Numbered from the stretch's first letter, positions 33,625-42,368 are shown. The stretch is 49,604 nucleotides of DNA from a bacterium (GCA_024278215.1 JAJRTR010000202.1:1-49604), one strand, 5' to 3'. Notes: generated from the sequence alone by a model not told the origin. A program made the numbers and translations.

Positions 33625-33984
33625 CTATTCAGAGTCTACGAAAGTAAGCATGGCCATGTCGGCGGCGTCACCGCGCCGCGGCGGCAATTTTACGATGCTG
33701 ATGTATCCACCGGGCCGTGTTGCGTATTTGGGCACGTATTCGCTGAATATTTTCTTGAATGCTTCTTTGTTGTTGATGACGCGGCGCACCCGTCGCTTTG
33801 CGCTCAGATCGTTTTTCCTTGCTGTGGTAAGCGTTTTCTCGGCCATACGCTTTGTTGCTTTTGCTTTGGCTTCGGTTGTGGTCAATTTCCCGTGCAGGAA
33901 CAGATTGGTAACCTGGTTCTTGAGCAGGGCCATGCGCTGGTCCGTGGGACGCGCGAGTTTTTTTATTTTTTTTCTGTGTCTCAT
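33625..33984 (-). CDS. rplQ: 50S ribosomal protein L17
   Basis: 119 residues, normal for bL17. MRHRKKIKKLARPTDQR and the NQVTNLFLHGKLTTTEAKAK signature are at the N-terminus, and KLPPRRGDAADMAMLTFV at the C-terminus. It is the last gene of the alpha part of the ribosomal operon, after rpoA. It ends in TAG at the position where the family normally ends, so TAG is read as stop here. Confidence 0.96.
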   Translation of the reverse strand: MRHRKKIKKLARPTDQRMALLKNQVTNLFLHGKLTTTEAKAKATKRMAEKTLTTARKNDLSAKRRVRRVINNKEAFKKIFSEYVPKYATRPGGYISIVKLPPRRGDAADMAMLTFVDSE

Positions 33985-34018
33985 TTTTCAATACCTGCAA
34001 TTCAAAATAATGTGGTAG

Positions 34019-34993
34019 CTATTCAGCATCGTCCGGAGCAAGATTCAGCCCCATGGAGATAAGTTTCGCTTTGATTTCCTTGAGTGATTTTTCGCCGAAG
34101 TTGCGCAGTCCGCGCAGCCGGGTTTCGGACCATGGCAGAAGTTCTTCCACCATGTTGATATTCGCATTCTTTAGGCAATTGTAGGAACGCACCGAAAGGT
34201 CGAGTTCGTCGATGGTCTTTTTGAGGTCCTGTCCCTTTTTCTTTTGCTCTTCCTCTTTCTTTTCCTCTTCTATAAGGATGCGTTCCTTGAAGTCGACAAT
34301 GAAGCTGAATTCCTTGATGAGTATGCGTGCGGCCTCGCTGAGAGAATCGGCGGGCAAGACGGAACCGTCTGTGTACACCTCGATTGTGAGCTTGTCGAAG
34401 TCTGTCCTCTGGCCTACGCGGGCGGGTTCCACGAAGAACCGTGTTCGCACGACGGGCGAATAGTTCGAGTCGACGAGAATTACACCGCGTTCGGTTGGAA
34501 TATCCGGATCTTCCCGGTGCCATTCGGTGGGTACGTATCCACGCCCCCGGCGGACTCCCACTTCCATTTTAAACTCGATAGCGTCGCTGGTCACTGTGCA
34601 GATCGGGAAGTCGGGCCTGGGAAATTCGACTCTGTCGTCGGCTTCGAAATCACCTGCGGTTACCACGCCGGTTTCGCCTTTATCGAGTTTCAGTACGACC
34701 ATTTCATCGGAGTTCACTGCAATCGGCAGTCCCTTGAGGTTCAGCACGATGTCCGTAACATCCTCGACAACGCCTTCAAGGGCGGTGAACTCGTGGAGGA
34801 CACCTTCGATTTTCATGTACACTACAGCCGAACCTGTGATCGAAGAGATCAGGATTCGACGAAGTGAGTTTCCAAGGGTGGTTCCAAAACCGCGGATCAG
34901 AGGCTGGATTTCGTATCGACCGTAATTTCCTGTTCCGTCTTCGTTGCTTTTCTCTTCTATAATCTTGATGTTCGGTCTTTCAATCGTGTTCAT
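34019..34993 (-). CDS. rpoA: RNA polymerase alpha subunit
   Basis: 324 residues. The N-terminal dimerisation and assembly domain (about 1-230) contains RGFGTTLGNSLRRILISSI and LKGLPIAVNSDEMVVLK. A Lys/Glu-rich linker (EEEKKEEEQKKKGQDLKK, about 240-260) is unusually charged. The C-terminal domain (about 262-324) has the paired helices IDELDLSVRSYNCLKNANI and LRGLRNFGEKSLKEIKAKL, which bind UP elements and activators. It sits between rpsD and rplQ. It ends in TAG at the natural end. Confidence 0.97.
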   Translation of the reverse strand: MNTIERPNIKIIEEKSNEDGTGNYGRYEIQPLIRGFGTTLGNSLRRILISSITGSAVVYMKIEGVLHEFTALEGVVEDVTDIVLNLKGLPIAVNSDEMVVLKLDKGETGVVTAGDFEADDRVEFPRPDFPICTVTSDAIEFKMEVGVRRGRGYVPTEWHREDPDIPTERGVILVDSNYSPVVRTRFFVEPARVGQRTDFDKLTIEVYTDGSVLPADSLSEAARILIKEFSFIVDFKERILIEEEKKEEEQKKKGQDLKKTIDELDLSVRSYNCLKNANINMVEELLPWSETRLRGLRNFGEKSLKEIKAKLISMGLNLAPDDAE

Positions 34994-35008
34994 TTATCCT
35001 CCTATTTG

Positions 35009-35650
35009 TTATCGAGAATAGAACTCAACAATCAGGTGATCCTGTACCGGAATATCGAGTTTATCGCCTTCCGGCAGTTCAAGAACCGTACCCTTGAGTT
35101 CGATGGGGTTGGTCTCTATCCATGCGGGTATTCTGGCCCTGGTGCTGGCCGAATTCGCGGCGTCGCGGATAGCCTGTTGTTTCTTGCTTTTTTCTTTTAC
35201 CTCAATTACGTCGCCTGATTTAACGGTGAAGGAGGGAATGTCTACTATTCTTCCGTTGACAGTGATGTGCCTGTGCCTGACAAGCTGGCGTGCCATGCGG
35301 CGGGATGCGCCGAACCCCATCCTGTAGACTACGTTGTCGAGCCGTCGCTCGAGGTACTGGAAGAGCATCTCGCCGGTGATGCCGACTTTCTGCGATGCTT
35401 TCTCGTAACATTTATGAAACTGCTTTTCGCTTATTCCATACATGCGCCTCGCACGCTGTTTCTCGCGTAGCTGCACGGAATATTCCGATGCGTTTCTCTC
35501 GCGCCTCGAGAAGCGGCCCACGTGTCCCGGGGGATATGTTCTTCGCTTGTAGCCACACTTGTCGTCGTTGTAGCAACGCTCGCCTTTAAGAAAAAGTTTC
35601 ATGCCGGCGGAGCGGCATTGCTTGCACTGTGGTCCTGTATCTTTTGCCAT
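35009..35650 (-). CDS. rpsD: 30S ribosomal protein S4 (zinc-binding form)
   Basis: 213 residues. The N-terminus keeps four cysteines (CKQC ... CYNDDKC), the zinc-binding C+ form. REKQRARRMYGISEKQFHK and LERRLDNVVYRMGFGASRR precede the S4 RNA-binding domain HRHITVNGRIVDIPSFTVKS. It nucleates 30S assembly on 16S rRNA and in other bacteria represses its own operon. It lies between rpsK and rpoA. Confidence 0.97.
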   Translation of the reverse strand: MAKDTGPQCKQCRSAGMKLFLKGERCYNDDKCGYKRRTYPPGHVGRFSRRERNASEYSVQLREKQRARRMYGISEKQFHKCYEKASQKVGITGEMLFQYLERRLDNVVYRMGFGASRRMARQLVRHRHITVNGRIVDIPSFTVKSGDVIEVKEKSKKQQAIRDAANSASTRARIPAWIETNPIELKGTVLELPEGDKLDIPVQDHLIVEFYSR

Positions 35651-35677
35651 TATCCGGTACCTCTATCTAAAAATCTA

Positions 35678-36070
35678 TTATACTCTTCTTCTCTTCTTGG
35701 GCCTGCATCCGTTGTGCGGGATAGGCGTTACGTCTTTAATGCTGCGAATCTGGAAGCCCTGTGCCTGGAACGATCTTATGGCGGACTCCCGCCCCGCGCC
35801 CGGCCCCTTTACGTATATATCTATTTTCTTCAATCCAAGGGCGATTACTTCTTTGCCGACGGATTCAGCAGCCATCTGGGCGGCATAGGGGGTTCCTTTT
35901 CTGGAGCCCTTGAAACCGACGGTTCCGGCGCTTGCCCATGTGACTACGTTTCCATTCATGTCGGTTATGGTTACCAGCGTGTTGTTGAAGCTGGATTTGA
36001 TTCTGACAATACCCTCGGATATTGCAAGCTTTTTCTTAGCTTTGGTTTTCCCTCTGCCTTTTTTCGCCAT
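35678..36070 (-). CDS. rpsK: 30S ribosomal protein S11
   Basis: 130 residues, normal length. [40 protein letters not shown] and the C-terminal [18 protein letters not shown] are characteristic. A basic start ([14 protein letters not shown]) precedes it. It is the platform protein near the mRNA exit side. A gap of 103 bases to rpsM, larger than its neighbours, holds complementary ends (GCGCAC/GTGCGC) but no gene. Confidence 0.97.
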   Translation of the reverse strand: MAKKGRGKTKAKKKLAISEGIVRIKSSFNNTLVTITDMNGNVVTWASAGTVGFKGSRKGTPYAAQMAAESVGKEVIALGLKKIDIYVKGPGAGRESAIRSFQAQGFQIRSIKDVTPIPHNGCRPKKRRRV

Positions 36071-36173
36071 GCTTTCTACTCCTTAAATATTCGCCGCGCA
36101 CGTATCCGGTTTTTCCGCTTGCATCGTGTCTGAAAAGCTCACGTTGTGCAAGTCGCAAGTGTGGTGCGCGCTA

Positions 36174-36560
36174 TCAGCCTTTTTTGCCTACCTTGCCTTT
36201 TTTCATGCCGACCGGTCTGCGGCGGCCTTTCTTCGATCTTGCGTTGGTGTGGGTTCTCTGGCCGCGCACCGGCAGGTTGAGCCTGTGCCTCAGCCCGCGG
36301 TATGAGCCGATCTCTATCAATCTTTTTATGTTGTTCTGCACTTCACGGCGCACTTCGCCTTCCACCTTATACTTTGTTTCTATCTATTTGCGCAGCCTGG
36401 AGATCATTTCCTCGGAAAGGTCTCGAACCCTTATGTCGGGGTCTATGTGCGCATCGCCCAGTATCTTCATCGCAGTGGTGTTGCCGATGCCGTGTATATA
36501 GGTCAATGCTACTTTGACCTTCTTTTCTCTCGGTATGTCTATTCCCGCTATACGTGCCAT
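36174..36560 (-). CDS. rpsM: 30S ribosomal protein S13 with in-frame TAG at codon 59
   Basis: The full S13 reading runs from ATG 36560 (eight bases after AGGAGG) to TGA at 36174 in one frame, but codon 59 (36386-36384) is TAG. Codons 1-58 read [20 protein letters not shown] through [12 protein letters not shown]. After the TAG comes [18 protein letters not shown] and the normal end [14 protein letters not shown]. Both halves align without a gap to S13, where the interrupted position usually holds Tyr, Ile, Glu or similar. A GTG at 36365 could restart the second half, but no ribosome site precedes it. TAG is a genuine stop in map, rpoA, rplQ and truA, so general recoding is unlikely. Sequencing error, a population variant, readthrough or a two-piece S13 remain possible. 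Confidence 0.9.
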
Positions 36561-36584
36561 TGTACTTCCTCCTTGCAGGTCGTA

Positions 36585-36698
36585 TCAGCCCTGCCGCTGT
36601 TTGTGTTTCGGGTTTTCGCAGATCACGCGCACTACTCCGCGCCGCTTGATGATCTTGCACTTTTGACATATCTTTTTCACTGATGCTCTGACTTTCAT
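36585..36698 (-). CDS. rpmJ: 50S ribosomal protein L36 (zinc form)
   Basis: 37 residues: [20 protein letters not shown], then [17 protein letters not shown]. The three cysteines and a histidine (C11, C14, C27, H32) make the zinc ribbon of the C+ paralogue. It sits between infA and rpsM as in most bacteria, and 24 bases separate it from rpsM. Its small size explains why it is easily missed. Confidence 0.96.
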   Translation of the reverse strand: MKVRASVKKICQKCKIIKRRGVVRVICENPKHKQRQG

Positions 36699-36709
36699 GA
36701 ATCATCACC

Positions 36710-36961
36710 TTATCTGTAATATTTTTTGTTTTCCCTGCCCTTTGCAGGGTAGCGCCATGTTATGCGTCCGCGATTGAGATCATACTGGCTGAGCTCCATT
36801 TTTACGCGGTCGCCGGGCACTATGCGGATGAACCGCATCCGTATCTTGCCGGATATTGTGGCAAGCACTTCATGCCCGTTCTCAAGTTCTACCCGGAACA
36901 TCGCGTTAGGAAGTGATTCCGATACTGTTCCGTCTACCTCAAGCACATCGTCCTTACTCAT
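36710..36961 (-). CDS. infA: Translation initiation factor IF-1
   Basis: 83 residues, a single OB fold: [39 protein letters not shown], and a C-terminal extension [21 protein letters not shown], about ten residues longer than the usual 72. IF-1 occupies the 30S A site during initiation. It lies between map and rpmJ. Confidence 0.96.
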   Translation of the reverse strand: MSKDDVLEVDGTVSESLPNAMFRVELENGHEVLATISGKIRMRFIRIVPGDRVKMELSQYDLNRGRITWRYPAKGRENKKYYR

Positions 36962-37001
36962 ATAACTCCCTTTTATGCTTTTGCTTCCACCGCCCGCGCG
37001 G

Positions 37002-37760
37002 CTATGGAAGTGTCAATATCTCCGGTCCGTCCGCCGTGACAGCCACTGTATGTTCGAAGTGGCAGGATAATTTCCCGTCGGTTGTTACTACCGTCCAGCC
37101 GTCGGGAAGTGTTTTTACCTTATACGTGCCGACATTTATCATCGGCTCTATCGCGATTGTCAGACCTTCGCGCAGAATCGGTCCCGTTCCCGCCTGGCCG
37201 AAGTTCGGCACCTGGGGTTCTTCGTGCATTTCCGTGCCGATCCCGTGTCCCACAAGCGCGCGAACCACCGAGAATCCTTTGCTCTCGGCTTCTTTCTGGA
37301 CAGCGTTCGAGATGTCGCCCAGTTTGTTGCCGGCACGCATCTGTTCGATTCCTTTGAACAGGCCGTTGCGTGTGGCTTTCATCAGCTTCTCTATGTGCGG
37401 CGGAGGTTCGCCGCCTATATAGAAACTCTTTGCCATGTCGGAATGATATCCGTCGAGTATCACCCCGCAGTCTATCCCGAGCAGGTCGCCGGCTTTCAGC
37501 TTTCTTTCGCCGGGTATTCCGTGTACCACCTGCTCGTTGAACGAAGTGCAGATGCTGCCCGGGAAACCGTTATAGCCCTTGAAGGAGGGCACACCGCCGT
37601 GATCCCTGATGAATGTCTCGGCTTTCCTGTCCAGGTCGCCGGATGTAATGCCCGGCTGTGCCATCGACTCGAGATAATCAAGTGTCGCTGCAAGCACTTT
37701 ACCCGAGCGGCGCATCGCTTCGATCTCGTCGGATGTTTTGTATTTTATTCTTCCTCCCAA
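37002..37760 (-). CDS. map: Methionine aminopeptidase type I
   Basis: 252 residues. Metal ligands are in [19 protein letters not shown] (two Asp), [14 protein letters not shown] (His), [11 protein letters not shown] (Glu) and FEHTVAV (Glu); the substrate His lies in [16 protein letters not shown]. It removes the initiator Met from nascent proteins. The start is unusual: TTG 37760 overlaps GGGAGGA and would use GGTGGA further upstream, while the family start would fall on an ATA codon at 37748. It ends in TAG. It lies in the spc operon, after adk. Confidence 0.95.
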   Translation of the reverse strand: MGGRIKYKTSDEIEAMRRSGKVLAATLDYLESMAQPGITSGDLDRKAETFIRDHGGVPSFKGYNGFPGSICTSFNEQVVHGIPGERKLKAGDLLGIDCGVILDGYHSDMAKSFYIGGEPPPHIEKLMKATRNGLFKGIEQMRAGNKLGDISNAVQKEAESKGFSVVRALVGHGIGTEMHEEPQVPNFGQAGTGPILREGLTIAIEPMINVGTYKVKTLPDGWTVVTTDGKLSCHFEHTVAVTADGPEILTLP

Positions 37761-37782
37761 GGTGATTCATCCACCGGAATTC

Positions 37783-38433
37783 TCACTCGAAGAGTGTCAT
37801 TATTTTGTCTGATGTTTCCTTCGGCGTACCGGTTCCGTCTATCTCTTTAAGAAGGTCCCTTTCTTTGTAATAGTCCATGACGGGACTGGTCTGCTGATGG
37901 TAAGTGTCCAGCCTCTGGCGAATGACTTTTTCATTGTCGTCTTTGCGGATAATGAGCACTTCGCCGTCGTGGTCGCAGACACCTTCTTTTTTGGGCGGTT
38001 TCGCCGTGATGTGATAGATCATATTGCATGCGGGGCACATGCGCCTTCCGGTGAGCCTTGTGACGATGTTTTCGTCTGGCACCATGATGGCGATTACAGC
38101 GTCGATGCTCCTGCCGAGTTTTTCGAGCATTGCGTCGAGCGCTTTTGCCTGGTCGAGCGTGCGAGGGAACCCGTCGAACAGCGTTCCCATATCTTTGTCT
38201 ATTGAAGCTACTTTTTCTTCGACGATCTTGATTACTACTTCGTCGGGCACGAGTTTGCCGGCTTCTGTGTACTGTTTCGCAAGCTTGCCGGTTTCAGTTT
38301 CGTTTTTTATAGCTTCCCGAAGCATGTCACCCGTCGAGAGGTGGAACACGCTGATTTTCTCTTTGATGACTTCACTCTGGGTGCCTTTGCCGGCCCCCGG
38401 TGGTACGAAAATTATTAGATTTTTACCTGCCAT
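37783..38433 (-). CDS. adk: Adenylate kinase (zinc LID type) with altered P-loop
   Basis: 216 residues. It carries STGDMLREAIKNETETG, the DGFPRTLDQAKALD segment, TGRRMCPACNMIYH and GVCDHDG (a three-Cys-plus-Asp zinc LID), and RLDTYHQQTSPVMDYY. It interconverts ATP, AMP and ADP. The Walker A loop reads IFVPPGAGKGTQ; the first Gly of the usual GxPGAGKGT is Val, encoded by GTA, one base from GGA. This could be a real variant or a base error. It is placed between secY and map, as usual. Confidence 0.95.
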   Translation of the reverse strand: MAGKNLIIFVPPGAGKGTQSEVIKEKISVFHLSTGDMLREAIKNETETGKLAKQYTEAGKLVPDEVVIKIVEEKVASIDKDMGTLFDGFPRTLDQAKALDAMLEKLGRSIDAVIAIMVPDENIVTRLTGRRMCPACNMIYHITAKPPKKEGVCDHDGEVLIIRKDDNEKVIRQRLDTYHQQTSPVMDYYKERDLLKEIDGTGTPKETSDKIMTLFE

Positions 38434-38487
38434 TTTCGCCTCCTGTTTCGCGAACGGCGCCCGGCGCCCCCGCTGTTGTTGTTTATG

Positions 38488-39744
38488 TTAGAATCCTTCG
38501 TAATGCCTCATTAACAGTTGCGCTTCGATCTGGTATACCGTGTCGAGCGCGACGCCGACAATGATCAGAATGGACGTGCCTCCAAGCCCGAAACTGCTGA
38601 GTTTGGTCAGTCCCACCACTATCGAGGGCAGTACCGCTATCGAGCCGAGGAACAGAGCGCCGAGAAATGTTATTTTGACCATGATTCTCTCGAGGTACTC
38701 TGCTGTCGGATGTCCGGGCCTGATACCGAGTATGAAACCGCCCTGTTTTTTCATTCTGTCCGCTACGTCTTTCGGGTTGAAGATTACTGCCGTGTAGAAG
38801 AACGTGAATACGAACACGAGTATGAAATATGAAAGGTTATACCATACGGCCGACGAGTTGAATTTCTGGGCCATGAGTTGCAACGGCGGGTACGGCACGA
38901 ATTGCGCGATGGTCGCCGGAAACATCAGCATGGATATCGCGAAGATGATGGGGATGACCCCGGCCGTGTTGACTCGAAGCGGCAGGTATGTCGTCTGTCC
39001 GCTGATTACTTTTCGCCCGATGATACGCTTTGCGTACTGAACCGGTATTTTCCTCTGCCCGAGATGGACAAAGATGATGAAGCCGATTGTTGCGAACGAG
39101 ATAATAATCAGCGCGACGAGTCCCATGTAATTGTTGTTTAGCTGAGCCTGCTTGTATGTCTGTATTATCTGCTGCGGCAGCGAACCGACTATGCCGATGA
39201 AGATAATAAGTGATATTCCGTTGCCTACGCCTTTTGTCGTTATCTCTTCGCCGAGCCACATGAGGAAAGCTGTGCCGCCTACCAGTGTAAAGATGACGAC
39301 GAAGCGATAGGGCCATGAATCGCTCTGCAGGATTGTACCGGTCTGGCTGAGCATGATGTACATGCCGATGGACTGAAAGAATGCGAGCGCGATCGTGAGA
39401 TACTTGGTCCATGTCGAAATAACTTTCCGACCGGTAGCGCCTTCCTTGGCGAGGTCTTCGAGCTTGGGAACAACGACTGTGAGCAACTGCATGATGATGG
39501 AGGCGTTGATGTATGGCGTAATACCGAGCGCGAAAATGGAGAATCGTCTCAGCGAACCGCCGACAAACATATCCATCATGCCGAAAAGCGTATCGCGCCC
39601 GATAATGTTGCCTAATGCGACAGTATCAATACCCGGAACAGGTATATGCGCACCAAGAGAATAGATAAAAAATGCGAAAAGCAAAAACAGCAACTTTTTG
39701 CGTATATCAGGTACGCTAAATGCGTTAACAAGTATCGTCAGCAT
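38488..39744 (-). CDS. secY: Protein translocase subunit SecY
   Basis: 418 residues with about ten membrane helices. The start MLTILVNAFSVPDIRKKLLF leads to helix 1, then IPVPGIDTVALG (plug region), GITPYINASIIMQLL, the cytosolic loop QRKIPVQYAKRIIGRK and the C-terminal GTSILIIVGVALDTVYQIEA. It forms the Sec channel for exported proteins, including the signal-peptide proteins of this window. Its ATG follows the rplO stop by one base, so translation is likely coupled. Confidence 0.97.
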   Translation of the reverse strand: MLTILVNAFSVPDIRKKLLFLLFAFFIYSLGAHIPVPGIDTVALGNIIGRDTLFGMMDMFVGGSLRRFSIFALGITPYINASIIMQLLTVVVPKLEDLAKEGATGRKVISTWTKYLTIALAFFQSIGMYIMLSQTGTILQSDSWPYRFVVIFTLVGGTAFLMWLGEEITTKGVGNGISLIIFIGIVGSLPQQIIQTYKQAQLNNNYMGLVALIIISFATIGFIIFVHLGQRKIPVQYAKRIIGRKVISGQTTYLPLRVNTAGVIPIIFAISMLMFPATIAQFVPYPPLQLMAQKFNSSAVWYNLSYFILVFVFTFFYTAVIFNPKDVADRMKKQGGFILGIRPGHPTAEYLERIMVKITFLGALFLGSIAVLPSIVVGLTKLSSFGLGGTSILIIVGVALDTVYQIEAQLLMRHYEGF

Positions 39745-39745
39745 A

Positions 39746-40189
39746 TCAGTCGAGTTTAATCAGCTCTGAGCCGGCTTCCTTTGCTTTTTTTTCCGCCGCA
39801 GCGCTCCATGCGTGCGCCTGGATTTTAAGTTTCTTTTCGAGTTCTCCGCGAGCAAGTACTTTTATCAGCTTATCGTTTTTCCTTATTATGCCCGCTTCTA
39901 CAAGTTTCTCGTGCGTGACTTCCGTACCGTAGTCGAACATGTTCAACGCTTCGAGGTTTACCGGTGCGTATTCTTTGCGGTTGATGTTCTTGAAACCGCC
40001 GAGCTTCGGTACGCGGCGGAACATCATGAGCCCGCCGCCCTGAAAATAAGCGGGGATATTCCCGCCGGAGCGGGATTTCTGTCCGTTGCTGCCGCGACCT
40101 GCGGTTTTTACTGTTCCGCAACCATGTCCGCGCGCAAGCCTTTTTCTTTTCTTCTTGCTTTTATCTTTCGGCAGTTCGTGCAGTTTCAT
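39746..40189 (-). CDS. rplO: 50S ribosomal protein L15
   Basis: 147 residues from ATG 40189 (GGAT ten bases upstream); an in-frame GTG at 40198 overlaps that site. MKLHELPKDKSKKKRKRLAR, a glycine-rich segment GRGSNGQKSRSGGNIPAYFQ and the C-terminal KIQAHAWSAAAEKKAKEAGS identify L15. rpmD, which normally precedes rplO, is absent. Confidence 0.96.
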   Translation of the reverse strand: MKLHELPKDKSKKKRKRLARGHGCGTVKTAGRGSNGQKSRSGGNIPAYFQGGGLMMFRRVPKLGGFKNINRKEYAPVNLEALNMFDYGTEVTHEKLVEAGIIRKNDKLIKVLARGELEKKLKIQAHAWSAAAEKKAKEAGSELIKLD

Positions 40190-40239
40190 TACAGGCACAT
40201 CCTTCGATCTGTTTGTTTTCCCGTTTATTTTATCTTATG

Positions 40240-40920
40240 TCAGGCGTTGGTTTCGCCGCCGACAGGTTCTTTGCTATCCATCTGCACCGCCGGGACAGGC
40301 GCTGCTTCGGGGGCGGGCGCTTCCGGAACCTTTTTGGGCGCGTGCTTAGCAGCAGCTGTTTTTTCCCGTTTCGGTGTCTGTTCCCGCTTCTCATTCTTTT
40401 TCTTCTTTTTAGAGTCTTCGCTGTCTCTCGACCTGCGTATCCTGAAATCTTCCGCAGATTTCAGGCTCCTGAGTCCTTCAATTGTGGCTTTAGCGGTGTT
40501 GATATGGTTTTTCGTGCCAAGGTTCTTTGTAAGAATGTCTTTTATTCCGGCTGCTTCGACAATAGCCCTTACCGCACCGCCGGCTATGACGCCTGTACCG
40601 GGTGACGCGGGTTTGAGAACAACTCTCGCCGCGCCCTGGTGGGCAACAATTTTATATGGGATCGTGTTTTCACGCAGGTTGACTTTGAACATGTTGTTCT
40701 TGCCGTCCTGAATGGCTTTCCTGATGGCTTCCGCGACTTCGTTTGCCTTGCCGAAGCCCAGCCCGACCATTCCTTCGCCATCGCCCACGACAATAAGTGC
40801 GCTGAAGCTGAACCTGCGTCCACCTTTTACAACCTTTGCTACGCGGTTGATGTGGATCAGTTTCTCTTTTATCTTGTCTTCGGGTTCCGCGGCTTTGTCC
40901 CTGAAAAATTTCTTCTGCAT
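40240..40920 (-). CDS. rpsE: 30S ribosomal protein S5 with long C-terminal tail
   Basis: 226 residues against a usual 160-170. The core (about 1-165) has [39 protein letters not shown] and [19 protein letters not shown]. From about 167 a tail runs through a Lys/Arg/Glu block ([18 protein letters not shown]), then an Ala/Pro-rich end ([16 protein letters not shown]). The tail occupies the place where rpmD would start. S5 helps decoding accuracy and mRNA unwinding. The tail is probably disordered and solvent-exposed. Confidence 0.95.
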   Translation of the reverse strand: MQKKFFRDKAAEPEDKIKEKLIHINRVAKVVKGGRRFSFSALIVVGDGEGMVGLGFGKANEVAEAIRKAIQDGKNNMFKVNLRENTIPYKIVAHQGAARVVLKPASPGTGVIAGGAVRAIVEAAGIKDILTKNLGTKNHINTAKATIEGLRSLKSAEDFRIRRSRDSEDSKKKKKNEKREQTPKREKTAAAKHAPKKVPEAPAPEAAPVPAVQMDSKEPVGGETNA

Positions 40921-40992
40921 CCCGTCTACTCCTGTCTTATTTGCAATTAACCGTGTCTCTCGGAATTGTCGTCTCGTTTTCTGGGATGTCGC

Positions 40993-41358
40993 TCAGAATT
41001 CGAGTCCGCCTTTTCTTGCTGCATCAGCCATAGCGCTGAGTCTGCCGCTATAGCGATAACCGGATTTATCGAATACTACCTTTGTGACGCCGGCCTCTTT
41101 CGCGAGTTCGGCAATTCTTCCGCCGATTATTGCAGCGATCTGTTTTTTGTTTTTGCCTGCGACCTCGGCTTTGAGCGGTTCCTGGAGCGTGCATGCGGAA
41201 ACAATAGTTCTGCCGGCCACATCATCTATTATCTGCGAATATACGTGCCTGTTGCTGATGAACACGCACATACGGGGCCGCTCGGGTATGCCCTTGATTT
41301 TTCGGCGACTTCTTTTGTGCCGCATTATTCTTCCTTGTTCTCTTGTTCTCTTAGACAC
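40993..41358 (-). CDS. rplR: 50S ribosomal protein L18
   Basis: 121 residues from a GTG overlapping the end of rplF by eight bases. RHKRSRRKIKGIPERPRMCV, the Ala/Gly-rich IIGGRIAELAKEAGVTKVVF and the C-terminal GRLSAMADAARKGGLEF are typical. It binds 5S rRNA with L5 and L25. Confidence 0.95.
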   Translation of the reverse strand: MSKRTREQGRIMRHKRSRRKIKGIPERPRMCVFISNRHVYSQIIDDVAGRTIVSACTLQEPLKAEVAGKNKKQIAAIIGGRIAELAKEAGVTKVVFDKSGYRYSGRLSAMADAARKGGLEF

Positions 41359-41887
41359 CGCTCTTACCTTCCTTCAATCTCACTTGTTCGTCCTTGTAGC
41401 GAATTCCCTTGCCTTTGTAGGAATCGGGCGGCCTGATGGCTCGTATCTCCGCCGCCACCTGCCCCACCTGCTGCTTGTCGATTCCCGTTATGGTTATGTT
41501 GTTCTGTTTGTCTATTTCGGCCTTGATACCGGCAGGGATTTTATACTCTTTGGGCTGAGAGTATCCGACGTTGAGCACGATCATGTCTTTTTTCATGTCT
41601 GCCCTGTAGCCTACGCCATGGACGGCGAGTTCTTTCTTGAATCCTTCGGAAACGCCCTGCACCATATTCGCGATGAGAGCGCGGGTGAGACCGTGCAGCG
41701 CGCGGTCCTCTTTATCGTCGGTTGATCTTGTGACACTGATCTCGCCGTTTTCGCTTACCACGGTTACTTTCGGGTGGTGGTCAAGATTCAGTTCGCCGAG
41801 CTTGCCTTTAACCTTGACGGCCGTGCCCTCGATCGCGGCTGTTGTGCCTTCCGGCAGTTTTATTTTCAGTTTGCCTATTCTGGACAT
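41351..41887 (-). CDS. rplF: 50S ribosomal protein L6
   Basis: 178 residues. MSRIGKLKIKLPEGTTAAIE opens two related alpha/beta domains. ALIANMVQGVSEGFKKELAV links them, and IRAIRPPDSYKGKGIRYKDE near the C-terminus is the L6 signature that touches 23S rRNA near the factor-binding site. It has normal length and order. Confidence 0.96.
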   Translation of the reverse strand: MSRIGKLKIKLPEGTTAAIEGTAVKVKGKLGELNLDHHPKVTVVSENGEISVTRSTDDKEDRALHGLTRALIANMVQGVSEGFKKELAVHGVGYRADMKKDMIVLNVGYSQPKEYKIPAGIKAEIDKQNNITITGIDKQQVGQVAAEIRAIRPPDSYKGKGIRYKDEQVRLKEGKSGV

Positions 41888-41926
41888 TTCTGCATCCTTA
41901 TCCTTTCGACCCGTCCGGCCCGCTGC

Positions 41927-42325
41927 TTACCAGATGTTGCAGACTACTTCTCCGCCTATCTTTCTTCGCCTGGCTTCGTGGCCGGTCATTATACCCTGTG
42001 ATGTGGACACCACCGTGATGCCCATACCGCCCGCCACCAGGGGGATATTGTTCTTGTCGACGTAGACCCTTCTTCCGGGCTTACTTATTCTTGTGATGTA
42101 GTCGAATGAGGGAACACCTTCGTCGGTGTACTTGAGGTATACCTTGAGCACGTTGTGCCCTTTCCTCTTGCGCACGACGAAATTTCTGATGAAACCTTCT
42201 TTCTTGAGCATCTTGAGAATTTCCATTTTCATTCGTGATGCCGGCATTTCCACGGTGGCGAAGCTCTGGTCTTTCGCGTTCCGCATTCTTGTCAGCATAT
42301 CACTGATGGGATCCACCATTGCCAT
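41927..42325 (-). CDS. rpsH: 30S ribosomal protein S8
   Basis: 132 residues. DPISDMLTRMRNAKDQSFAT, the middle beta segment and the C-terminal STSQGIMTGHEARRRKIGGE signature identify S8, a central-domain 16S binder and, in E. coli, the spc operon repressor. It has normal length. Confidence 0.96.
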   Translation of the reverse strand: MAMVDPISDMLTRMRNAKDQSFATVEMPASRMKMEILKMLKKEGFIRNFVVRKRKGHNVLKVYLKYTDEGVPSFDYITRISKPGRRVYVDKNNIPLVAGGMGITVVSTSQGIMTGHEARRRKIGGEVVCNIW

Positions 42326-42368
42326 AATTAAACACCTCGTTGCTGTTGGGCGCGCCGTGCCGGTATGA

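Noticed and set aside
33535-34062. 175-residue + strand frame over rplQ
   Set aside because: Antisense to L17, which is unmistakable; no start signal.
36174-36560. Genome-wide reassignment of TAG as a sense codon
   Set aside because: map, rpoA, rplQ, truA and the hydrolase gene all end in TAG at natural protein ends.
36367-36708. 113-residue minus-strand frame covering rpmJ and the first half of rpsM
   Set aside because: It is in a different frame from L36 and S13, both of which are recognisable; shadow.
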